A DNA stretch of 39,867 nt from the NCBI GenBank assembly GCA_038212325.1, contig JBBQUQ010000023.1, positions 1 through 39,867 of the forward strand, given 5' to 3'. The notes under the pieces are model-generated. The model did no database searches and was not told where the DNA came from. It saw nothing but the letters and a program-made list of their open reading frames with translations. Positions within the stretch are counted from its first letter, which is position 1. Every line of letters starts with the position of its first letter. Source of the stretch: CAIVAT01 sp038212325. Lineage in GTDB: Bacteria; Bacteroidota; Bacteroidia; Bacteroidales; FEN-979. Position numbers and translations under genes: made by a program. Shown here in pieces: positions 22,558 to 29,604 of the stretch.

Positions 22558-25500
22558 ATGTTGAACAAAATCATATCTTTTTCGCTTCAGAACCGGATGA
22601 TGGTTCTGATCCTGTCGGGACTGCTTCTGATCGCCGGATTAATGGTGACCAGGGATACCGATGTCGATGTCTTCCCCGATCTCACGGCTCCTTCTGTTGC
22701 CGTGATGACCGACGCTCATAATCTTGCTGCCGAAGAGGTAGAAAAGCTGGTAACCTTCCCAATTGAAACCGCACTGAATGGCGCCACTGGCGTACGCCGG
22801 GTCCGTTCCACCTCCATGGCGGGTTTCTCCATCGTCTGGGTTGATTTTGCATGGGGCACTGATATTTATAAAGCCCGGCAAATCGTCAATGAAAAGCTCG
22901 GTCCGATGCTGGATCATCTTCCGATCGGTGTAGCTGCCCCGGTACTGGATCCACAAAGTTCGATCATGGGTGAGATCATGCTGATCGGCGTCACCTCAGA
23001 TTCGCTTTCTCCCTTTGATCTTCGGACGATTGCTGACCGGCAGATCAAACAACGCCTGCTCTCCGTTTCAGGGGTCTCCCAGGTCCTGGTTATGGGAGGG
23101 CTTCCGAAAGAGTACCAGGTTCTTGCAGATCCCGAGAAAATGAAATACCATAACGTCACGCTGTCCGATCTGATCGGGTCCTGCAAAGATGTGAACAGCA
23201 ATTCTTCAGGCGGGTTTATTCACCAATATGGACAGGAATATGTAATCAGAGGAATGAGCCGAACAACTGATCTGAATGAGATTGCCGGTTCAGTAGTAAA
23301 GATGAACGGAGCTTTTCCAGTAACAATCAGGGATGTAGCCATTGTAAAAGCAGGCTTTCCGACCAAATTAGGTGATGCATTTCTGAATGCCAGGCCTGCT
23401 GTGATCATGACGGTTCTTAAACAGCCCAGTGTAAATACGTTGAAACTGACCGAATCGATCGACAAAGTGGTTCATGAACTGGAGAAAACGATGCCATCCT
23501 CGGTTAAAATTCAGCCGGAAATCTTTCGGCAGGCTGATTTTATAAGCACTTCCATTAAGAATGTGGAACGAGTTCTGCTTGAAGGAGGTATTTTCGTTGC
23601 GATCATTCTCTTTCTTTTCCTGCTGAATACAAGAACAACCTTCATCTCACTGATTGCCATCCCGCTATCGTTGCTTGTTTCACTGATCACCTTGCGTCTT
23701 CTCGGATTGACCCTGAATACTATGTCACTGGGAGGCATGGCCATCGCAATCGGTATCCTGGTTGACGATTCGATTGTGGATGTAGAAAATGTACTCAAAA
23801 GGTTAAGGCAAAATCATAAGTTGCCTGATGGGGAAAGATCAGGAGTATTGAAGGTCATTTATAATGCTTCTGTAGAAATCAGGTCATCAATTGTTCAGGC
23901 GACCCTGATCATCATCATTGCATTCTGTCCCTTGTTTTTTCTGTCAGGCATGGAAGGAAGGATGCTCCAACCGCTGGGTATCACCTTTATTGTTTCATTG
24001 ATTGCTTCGCTGTTTGTTGCGATAACCCTTACTCCGGTAATGGCCAGTTACCTCCTGACCACCCCGGGGCAGTTAAACCGTCATGAACGGGGTGATAACA
24101 AATTGATACAGAGACTAAACGTAATTTATGAACGTAGTCTCGATGGGGCTATGCGATTCAAGAAAGTTATCATAGGGTTGGGTCTTGCTTTACTTGTTGC
24201 TGCTTTCTTTTTGCTTACACGATTGGGAAGCGGATTTTTACCTGAATTTAATGAGGGTACTTTAACCATTACCACAATTACGATTCCTGGCATATCCATC
24301 GATCAAAGCAACCAGATTGCCGACCAGATTGACAGGGCGCTTCTTACGATTACTGAAGTGAACAACGTGAGTCGCAGAACCGGAAGAGCAGAGGCTAATA
24401 CACATATTCATGGCGGCATCAATGGATCAGAGATCGATGTGCCTTATCAACTCAATAAACGAAGCAGGGAAGAGTTCATGACTGAAGTCAGGGAGAAACT
24501 CGGGAAAGTACAGGGTATTTATGTGAACATCGGGCAACCCCTTGGACACCGGATCGACCACATGCTTTCAGGCACCCGTGCCAGCATCGCCATTAAATTA
24601 TTCGGTCCCGATCTGAATACGCTCTTTACAACCGCGAATGAGATTAAAAATAAAATCGCAGTCGTTGAAGGGCTTGTTGATCTGAATGTTGATCAGTTGG
24701 TCGATGTTCCGCAAATCCAGATCAAACCCCGGCGTGAAATGCTGGCCAGGTATGGGATTCCAATCAATAAATTCAATGAATTTGTCGCGGTTGCCCTGGG
24801 TGGTGAAAAAATGTCGGATGTTTTTGAAAACCAGATGAGTTTTAACCTGGTACTGAAATACGATGCGCCCTACCGCAATACAATGGAATCACTTGAAAAT
24901 GCCTATATCGACACCTATGACGGCAAGAAAATACCATTGGGCTATGTAGCAGATATTGTATCATCAACAGGTCCGTATACCATTAACCGGGAGAATGTAC
25001 AGCGTAAGATCGTAATCTCTGCAAATACCGCCGGACGTGATGTGGGAAGCATAGTCGCGGATGTTGAAAAGATCATTGCCCAAGACGTTAAGTTGCCCGA
25101 AAATTACCATATCGAATATGGCGGGCAGTTTGAAAGTGCTAAAATGGCCACACGGATGCTTCTGTTTACAAGCATTCTTGCAATATTTATCATTTTTCTG
25201 GTCCTCTACCGTGAATTCCGGAATGTGAAACTGGCCGGTATCGTTCTGTTAAATCTGCCATTGGCACTGATAGGAGGTGTGTTTGCAATCTGGCTGACAT
25301 CCGGAGTGCTCAGCATTCCGGCCATCATCGGATTTATTACCCTGTTTGGAATCGCAACCCGCAACGGTATTCTCCTCGTTTCAAGATACCAGCACCTTAT
25401 TGCTGATGGAAAATCAACAATACAGGCGATCATAGCAGGTTCTTCCGACCGGTTAAACCCGATCCTGATGACAGCTTTAGCTTCAGGGCTGGCACTTGTT

Positions 25501-25662
25501 CCCCTCATCATCTATGCAGACAAACCTGGCAATGAAATCCAGAGCCCGATGGCTGTTGTAATCCTGGGAGGCTTGTTTACTTCCACAATTCTAAACCTGT
25601 ACGTGATACCTATTGTCTATTCATGGATATTCAAAAACCGACCCAATGAAAACAAGATATAA
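22558..25662 (+). CDS. Heavy-metal efflux RND permease (CusA/CzcA family)
   Basis: This 1034-residue inner-membrane antiporter is of the HME-RND class and exports metal ions using the proton gradient. The duplicated RND layout is visible: helix 1 (MMVLILSGLLLIAGLMVT), a large periplasmic loop, helices 2-6, a second periplasmic loop and helices 8-12. The HME signature in TM4 is GGMAIAIGILVDDSIVDVEN (residues 392-411) with acidic residues D403, D404, D408 and E410. Near the N-terminus DVDVFPDLTAPSV is typical of CusA/CzcA. The metal cannot be read with confidence. The last 17 bases overlap the TolC-like gene, so the two are tightly coupled. Confidence 0.94.
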   Translation: MLNKIISFSLQNRMMVLILSGLLLIAGLMVTRDTDVDVFPDLTAPSVAVMTDAHNLAAEEVEKLVTFPIETALNGATGVRRVRSTSMAGFSIVWVDFAWGTDIYKARQIVNEKLGPMLDHLPIGVAAPVLDPQSSIMGEIMLIGVTSDSLSPFDLRTIADRQIKQRLLSVSGVSQVLVMGGLPKEYQVLADPEKMKYHNVTLSDLIGSCKDVNSNSSGGFIHQYGQEYVIRGMSRTTDLNEIAGSVVKMNGAFPVTIRDVAIVKAGFPTKLGDAFLNARPAVIMTVLKQPSVNTLKLTESIDKVVHELEKTMPSSVKIQPEIFRQADFISTSIKNVERVLLEGGIFVAIILFLFLLNTRTTFISLIAIPLSLLVSLITLRLLGLTLNTMSLGGMAIAIGILVDDSIVDVENVLKRLRQNHKLPDGERSGVLKVIYNASVEIRSSIVQATLIIIIAFCPLFFLSGMEGRMLQPLGITFIVSLIASLFVAITLTPVMASYLLTTPGQLNRHERGDNKLIQRLNVIYERSLDGAMRFKKVIIGLGLALLVAAFFLLTRLGSGFLPEFNEGTLTITTITIPGISIDQSNQIADQIDRALLTITEVNNVSRRTGRAEANTHIHGGINGSEIDVPYQLNKRSREEFMTEVREKLGKVQGIYVNIGQPLGHRIDHMLSGTRASIAIKLFGPDLNTLFTTANEIKNKIAVVEGLVDLNVDQLVDVPQIQIKPRREMLARYGIPINKFNEFVAVALGGEKMSDVFENQMSFNLVLKYDAPYRNTMESLENAYIDTYDGKKIPLGYVADIVSSTGPYTINRENVQRKIVISANTAGRDVGSIVADVEKIIAQDVKLPENYHIEYGGQFESAKMATRMLLFTSILAIFIIFLVLYREFRNVKLAGIVLLNLPLALIGGVFAIWLTSGVLSIPAIIGFITLFGIATRNGILLVSRYQHLIADGKSTIQAIIAGSSDRLNPILMTALASGLALVPLIIYADKPGNEIQSPMAVVILGGLFTSTILNLYVIPIVYSWIFKNRPNENKI

Positions 25663-26824
25663 TTTTTTCCTGTTACTGGTAATTCTACCAGTTATAGGGC
25701 GGCCGCAAGCCTCGTTGGATTCGGTAATCGCTGCCGTGAAAGCAACCAATAAAACCCTGATTGCTTCCCGCTGCCAAATGGAAGCTGAGAAACGGGAAGC
25801 CCGTACAGGGATCTATCTACCGAACCCCGAAGTTCAATTCGACTATTTGTGGGGTGATCCGGCAACTTCAGGGAACAGAACAGATTTTGGCATAACCCAA
25901 AGTTTCGATTTTCCCTCTGTTTATTTTCAGCGTTCATCTCAATCCCGGCTGATTCAAACCGGCTCATCCTTAAAATACCTGCAAAAAGAACGTGAGGTGG
26001 TACTGAAGGCAAAATCAGCCTGGATAAGTGTGGTGGCCTTGAATAAGCAACTTTCAATTTTTGAACAGAGGATTTCGCTGGCTGACGAGATTGCTCAAAA
26101 AGCCAAAATGCAACTTTCCCGGGGTGAGATCGGCGTAATCAAGTATCATCACGCCCAGATGGAGTTTGTCAACCTGAAAATGGAGCGAACGGACCTGGAG
26201 GTTCAGCGCAATACCGTGCAAACAGGGTTGACCCAGCTTTGTGGTGGCAGAAACATCGTGGTTGCCGATACGGTTTACCCGGTGGTACCCAGCCTCACGA
26301 TGAATGAGATTATGAGTTCCCTGGTGGAAACTCCCATGGTAAAGTCTCTGGAAAACGATGTTAAGGTCAGGCATCTGGATAAAAACATTGCTGTCGGCGC
26401 CTGGTTACCAAAAATCAAGGTGGGTTATTTTTCTGAAACTGTGACCGGCCTGAGGTACCAGGGTATTGCAACAGGGGTCAGCATACCTTTGTGGCAAAAC
26501 AGCAACACTGTAAGAACTTCAGATGGACAGAAAAAGGTAGCAGAAGCAGAACTGAACCAGTTGAAATCTCAGGAAATGGCCCGGATCCTTATGCTTTTCA
26601 GCAAACGGGATAAGCTGGCCAGCCTGGTTCAGGAGATCAGGTCGGCTCTTTTACCAATCAATGACCTGAGCCTGTTGAAAAAAGCACTGGATGGCGGTGA
26701 AATCAATATTTCTGAATTCTACTTCGAAGCCTCAGTTTTCTATCCCGCCTGGTTTAACCTGCTGAAAATTGAAAAAGAACTGGCGATGACTGAAACGGAA
26801 TTGATGTTTGTTGCAGGACGGTAA
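25646..26824 (+). CDS. TolC-family outer-membrane efflux channel (CusC-like)
   Basis: This outer-membrane factor of the metal pump has 392 residues with the ATG at 25646; that start gives a short signal peptide (MKTRYNFFLLLVILPVIGRPQ). The gene overlaps the pump gene by 17 bp. It shows the long helical hairpins of TolC proteins in two related halves (NKTLIASRCQMEAEKREARTGIYLPNPEV with FDYLWGD; then KNIAVGAWLPKIKVGYFSE). It is shorter than E. coli CusC (about 440 residues mature), as is common for Bacteroidota members. With the upstream adaptor and pump it should form a complete three-part complex. Confidence 0.88.
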   Translation: MKTRYNFFLLLVILPVIGRPQASLDSVIAAVKATNKTLIASRCQMEAEKREARTGIYLPNPEVQFDYLWGDPATSGNRTDFGITQSFDFPSVYFQRSSQSRLIQTGSSLKYLQKEREVVLKAKSAWISVVALNKQLSIFEQRISLADEIAQKAKMQLSRGEIGVIKYHHAQMEFVNLKMERTDLEVQRNTVQTGLTQLCGGRNIVVADTVYPVVPSLTMNEIMSSLVETPMVKSLENDVKVRHLDKNIAVGAWLPKIKVGYFSETVTGLRYQGIATGVSIPLWQNSNTVRTSDGQKKVAEAELNQLKSQEMARILMLFSKRDKLASLVQEIRSALLPINDLSLLKKALDGGEINISEFYFEASVFYPAWFNLLKIEKELAMTETELMFVAGR

Positions 26825-26843
26825 TTGAGAAACATGGTTAAGT

Positions 26844-26881
26844 ATTTCAGCTGCGGCCCCCAATTTGTGGCTGAAATTTTT
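26844..26881 (+). terminator. Intrinsic terminator after the efflux operon
   Basis: An 8-bp stem (ATTTCAGC at 26844-26851 with GCTGAAAT at 26870-26877) encloses an 18-nt loop and runs straight into TTTTT. It lies 20 bp after the TolC-like stop codon, so it probably ends the His-rich/efflux operon. Confidence 0.82.
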
Positions 26882-26979
26882 GCAAATCTTCTTTTGTCGT
26901 AACACTCTAAGGAGAGCTTAATGATGTCAAAGGACATAAAGCTATGATATTAATTGAGTTACATATTCGAATTTTTTTC

Positions 26980-27009
26980 TTGACTTTATGATATTTTTTT
27001 ATATATTTG
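26980..27009 (+). promoter_or_regulatory. Canonical Bacteroidota promoter (TTG-N19-TATATTTG)
   Basis: TTG at 26980-26982 is followed after 19 bp by TATATTTG at 27002-27009, an exact consensus match. The predicted leader before the DUF3494 gene is about 70 nt and AT-rich. Confidence 0.75.
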
Positions 27010-27087
27010 ACATGTGTTTGTTGTAAGGCAATTAACCATTATAGCTATAATTATTTTCTCATTAATCATTATTAGAAGATATTCAAC

Positions 27088-28431
27088 ATGAAAAAAATTA
27101 CATCTGACATTTGTAGTGTTTTGGCTATGATAGCCATAGCCATTCTTTTTATTGGTAAATCCGTAACATTTGCGCAGGTTGCTCCTCCACTTGGGCAGGC
27201 AGAAAGTTTTGCTGTACTTGCTGGCTCAGCGGTCACAAATACCGGCAGCACGATAATCATCGGAGACTTGGGTGTGAGCCCTGGTACTGCCATCACCGGA
27301 TTCCCTCCAGGTACCGTCACCGGCGGAACGATTCACACCAATGATGCGGTTGCGGTGCAGGCTCAAAGCGATCTCACAGTTGCATATAATAATCTCGCAG
27401 GACAACCATACAATACAGACCTGACAGGTCAGGATCTGGGCGGACTCACGCTAACGTCGGGTGTTTATCATTTTTCATCATCGGCTCAACTGACCGGAAC
27501 ACTCACGCTCAACGCCCAGGGCAGCTCCTCATCCGTTTTCATCTTCCAGATCGGGAGTACACTCACGACAGCAAGCAATTCACATGTTATCATGATTAAT
27601 GGTGGTTCAAATTGCAAAGTATTCTGGCAAATTGGGAGTTCAGCGACACTTGGCACCGCTACGGCCTTCATAGGAAATATATTTGCACTTGCCAGCATCA
27701 CCTTAACAACCGGCGCAACAACCTCAGGAAGAGTCCTTGCACGCAATGGCGCTGTAACCTTGGATAATAGCAGTGTTTCCGTTTGTCCCGCCTGCAGTCC
27801 AATTGTCATATCCCCTGGAACATTGCCCAATGGGACAGTAGGTACACTTTACAATCAGACACTTGTGGCCAGCGGAGGCACGGTGCCTTATAACTATGAA
27901 GTAATTTCAGGCCTGCCGCCTACCGGACTTACCCTTTCACCCGCCGGTGTATTATCGGGATCTCCATCAACAGCGGGGAGTTTCACTTTTACAGTTACGG
28001 CCACTGACGATAATGGTTGTATAGGTTCTCACATTTACACGATAGTAATAAACCCGGCCGGTTGCCCACCCATCACTGTTTCGCCATTGACTCTTCCAGC
28101 AATGACCGCAGGCATACCTTATAACCAGTCAATCACGGCAACGGGAGGAACAGGGCCATATACATTTAACGTGACTTCCGGTATTCTCCCACAGGGAGTG
28201 ACGCTCTCTCCAGCGGGTTTGTTATCAGGGACAACATCAGTGCCTGGTAATTACACCTTTACCATTACAGCGACCGATGTCCTTTCTTGTGCCGGAAGCC
28301 GGATATATACAATGATGGTGAACCCGGTTGTCGTCCCTAACATTCCGACACTGTCGGAATGGGGACTGATCATTCTCGGATTTGTCATACTGGGAATTGG
28401 CACATTGTATATTGTGAGAAGGAACGGATAA
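27088..28431 (+). CDS. Ice-binding-like (DUF3494) surface protein with Ig-like repeats and IPTL-CTERM tail
   Basis: This 447-residue exported protein starts with a signal peptide (MKKITSDICSVLAMIAIAILFIGKSVTFAQ). Residues about 34-230 form a DUF3494/ice-binding-like beta-solenoid domain (SFAVLAGSAVTNTGSTIIIGDLGVSPG, FIFQIGSTLTTASNS, VFWQIGSSATLGTATAFIGNI). Two tandem Ig-like repeats follow (about 243-330 and 330-412), each with ASGG/ATGG-T-PY, GLTLSPAGVLSG or GVTLSPAGLLSG, and FTFTVTATD or YTFTITATD. The tail is a classic IPTL-CTERM signal: IPTLSEWGLIILG, a hydrophobic helix and RRNG. It is probably surface-exposed and adhesive or matrix-like; ice binding is possible but not shown. It has its own canonical promoter. 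Confidence 0.88.
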   Translation: MKKITSDICSVLAMIAIAILFIGKSVTFAQVAPPLGQAESFAVLAGSAVTNTGSTIIIGDLGVSPGTAITGFPPGTVTGGTIHTNDAVAVQAQSDLTVAYNNLAGQPYNTDLTGQDLGGLTLTSGVYHFSSSAQLTGTLTLNAQGSSSSVFIFQIGSTLTTASNSHVIMINGGSNCKVFWQIGSSATLGTATAFIGNIFALASITLTTGATTSGRVLARNGAVTLDNSSVSVCPACSPIVISPGTLPNGTVGTLYNQTLVASGGTVPYNYEVISGLPPTGLTLSPAGVLSGSPSTAGSFTFTVTATDDNGCIGSHIYTIVINPAGCPPITVSPLTLPAMTAGIPYNQSITATGGTGPYTFNVTSGILPQGVTLSPAGLLSGTTSVPGNYTFTITATDVLSCAGSRIYTMMVNPVVVPNIPTLSEWGLIILGFVILGIGTLYIVRRNG

Positions 28432-28665
28432 TTTCGACACGATTATTCATGGGTTCCACAGACACGAAGTCTTAGGGAGGCCAGCGGACAAGAAGTTGTG
28501 CTTCCATCCGGGATCACACTTCTGCCGCAGGATACTCTTCACCCTCTTTCCCAAATTAATATCCTGCCTTTATAGGTGGTGAGTAGTTACCATTTATTTT
28601 TAGGATGAATTCAACGGTTTAAGATTGAATTTCGAACACCTTCTGTCTCCATCAATTAGTCTAAA
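28432..28665. other. Non-coding stretch downstream of the DUF3494 gene
   Basis: No gene is seen here. A weak imperfect hairpin (AGAAGTTGTG at 28491-28500 with CACACTTCT at 28515-28523) lacks a T-run. The stretch ends at the MITE-like element. Confidence 0.6.
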
Positions 28666-28673
28666 TTAGTAAA
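28666..28673. repeat. Left target-site duplication (TTAGTAAA)
   Basis: This octamer is identical to the one at 28886-28893 on the other side of the MITE-like element. One further A is shared, so the duplication could be read as 8 or 9 bp. Confidence 0.85.
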
Positions 28674-28885
28674 ACTGCTTATCCCCTTTGGGCAAGTAAA
28701 TAAATCATTGGCACATCCAAACATGCATTGGTGTTGACACATGAAAAAATCAACCACATTAGGCACAATGTGAACTATTGTGCCTATTGTGGTGAAGAAT
28801 AATGAAAATAAGAAAGACGAATCTATCTTATATTTAGGTTAAAATTTGTATTAAAATATAAACTTGCTTAAAGGGGATAAGCAGT
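28674..28885. mobile_element. MITE-like element, 212 bp, 24-bp terminal inverted repeats, 8-bp target duplication
   Basis: The ends are inverted repeats: ACTGCTTATCCCCTTTGGGCAAGT at 28674-28697, and its near-complement at 28862-28885 (22 of 24 identical). Directly outside, TTAGTAAA is repeated at 28666-28673 and 28886-28893, as expected for an 8-bp target-site duplication. The inside is AT-rich, has no transposase or ORF of useful length, and contains a large hairpin (28753-28793). This is the form of a non-autonomous element moved by a DDE transposase elsewhere. The family could not be named from the ends. Confidence 0.88.
28753..28793. repeat. 17-bp inverted repeat inside the MITE-like element
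   Basis: ACCACATTAGGCACAAT and ATTGTGCCTATTGTGGT pair at 16 of 17 positions around a 7-nt loop (GTGAACT). The hairpin is centred close to the middle of the element. It may be structural or a protein-binding dyad; there is no T-run. Confidence 0.85.
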
Positions 28886-28893
28886 TTAGTAAA
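28886..28893. repeat. Right target-site duplication (TTAGTAAA)
   Basis: This is the partner of the octamer at 28666-28673. Joining the flanks without the element restores ...CTAAATTAGTAAAATTCATTTA..., a plausible empty site. Confidence 0.85.
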
Positions 28894-29089
28894 ATTCATT
28901 TATTTTTGCACGACAAGCAACATCCGGTTGCTGTTAAAAATAATTGAGAAGCGGAAATTCGAATTAAGAATCATTAACCTGCATTGATATCCGGGGATGC
29001 TGGCAATATAAACGGTCGAGGATAAACGGATTGCTGAAAGTTACCCTTGCTATGATATTGCTCAGGCCTTCCTCAGCGCCCTAAAATGC
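28894..29089. other. Non-coding stretch between the MITE-like element and tRNA-Glu
   Basis: No gene is seen. A TATTTTTG -7-like element (28901-28908) and a small perfect hairpin (AGCAAC/GTTGCT, 28916-28932) follow the element. They could mark a small RNA, but nothing else supports one. Confidence 0.5.
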
Positions 29090-29090
29090 A

Positions 29091-29124
29091 AAATGGCGAA
29101 CCAGTTTTCACTATTTCGCCATTT
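29091..29124 (-). terminator. Terminator of tRNA-Glu
   Basis: On the - strand a 10-bp perfect stem (AAATGGCGAA with TTCGCCATTT) encloses a 14-nt loop and is followed by TTGCATTTT. It lies 20 bp downstream of the tRNA 3' end. Confidence 0.7.
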
Positions 29125-29143
29125 CACTTTTTCACTATTTACT
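29105..29143. repeat. 8-bp degenerate tandem repeat (WTTTCRCY), partner of the array after moxR
   Basis: Four octamers (TTTTCACT, ATTTCGCC, ATTTCACT, TTTTCACT) plus ATTTACT adjoin the tRNA-Glu 3' end and overlap its terminator stem. The unit is the same as the ATTTCACC array at 7914-7953. Confidence 0.75.
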
Positions 29144-29144
29144 G

Positions 29145-29218
29145 TAGCCCGTAGGGGGATCGAACCCCTGATTTCCAGGATGAAAACCTGGCGTCCTAAC
29201 CGACTAGACGAACGGGCC
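29145..29218 (-). tRNA. tRNA-Glu (anticodon TTC)
   Basis: A complete 74-nt cloverleaf is read on the - strand: acceptor stem GGCCCGT with ACGGGCT (one G-T pair), D arm GTCTAGTCGGTTAGGAC, anticodon stem CCAGG/CCTGG with loop TTTTCAT (anticodon TTC, glutamate), T arm AGGGG-TTCGATC-CCCCT, and discriminator A. The CCA end is not encoded. It has its own promoter upstream and a hairpin terminator downstream, so it is a single-gene unit. Confidence 0.96.
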
Positions 29219-29237
29219 AATTATTGATTCGGGAGTG

Positions 29238-29268
29238 CAAAATTACAATAATACTTTTTCATCTGCAA
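29238..29268 (-). promoter_or_regulatory. Promoter of tRNA-Glu (TTG-N20-TAATTTTG)
   Basis: On the - strand TTG (29266-29268) and TAATTTTG (29238-29245) are spaced 20 bp, close to the Bacteroidota consensus. The tRNA 5' end follows 19 bp after the -7 element. Confidence 0.7.
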
Positions 29269-29300
29269 GAAAAAATTCTTTTTGCCGTTGCAATTCTATG

Positions 29301-29402
29301 AGGATCCTTCTTAAATCTACAAGAATTCTTCTTGAATCTACAAGAGTTCTTCTTAAATCTACAAGGATTCTTCTTGAATCTACAGGAATTCTTCTTAAAT
29401 CC
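29301..29402. repeat. 21-bp minisatellite, 4.9 units, alternating A/G at one position
   Basis: Units start at 29301, 29322, 29343, 29364 and 29385 with consensus AGRATTCTTCTTRAATCTACA. Position 13 alternates A, G, A, G, A, so a 42-bp double unit was probably what multiplied. Unit junctions form AAGAATTCTT-like palindromes. The period is a multiple of three, and the + frame from ATG 29298 reads a heptad R-I-L-L-K/E-S-T. Lies between the tRNA-Glu promoter and the nifJ promoter. Confidence 0.95.
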
Positions 29403-29542
29403 CATTTTATGAACAGGGTGCTGATTTATTTGCAGAAAACCCCCGGGATGCTATGGAAACGCCCTAACGACAACCAGTTTACCCCCGTCTTCAAATGCCG
29501 TAAAATTAATGTCGGATTTCGCTGTTTCTCAAATATAATTTG

Positions 29543-29550
29543 TAATTTTG
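29543..29550 (+). promoter_or_regulatory. -7 element (TAATTTTG) for nifJ
   Basis: TAATTTTG is an exact TAnnTTTG match 54 bases before the nifJ ATG. The -33 position shows TTTC rather than TTTG. The short leader is AT-rich. Confidence 0.5.
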
Positions 29551-29604
29551 CACTTTGTTAGTAAATTAACAGCATGAAATTAAGTAATTAAAAATCAATA
29601 TATT

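Noticed and set aside
28491..28523. Terminator for the DUF3494 gene
   Set aside because: The stem is imperfect with a bulge and a one-sided internal loop, and no T-run follows.
29301..29402. Possible CRISPR array
   Set aside because: The 21-bp units are directly adjacent with no spacers and no cas genes are in the window; it is a minisatellite.
29235..29561. 108-codon frame across the 21-bp repeats as a protein-coding gene
   Set aside because: The frame is open mainly because the repeat period is a multiple of three, it runs into the nifJ promoter, and it has no promoter or domain of its own. It is kept only as a possibility in the minisatellite finding.
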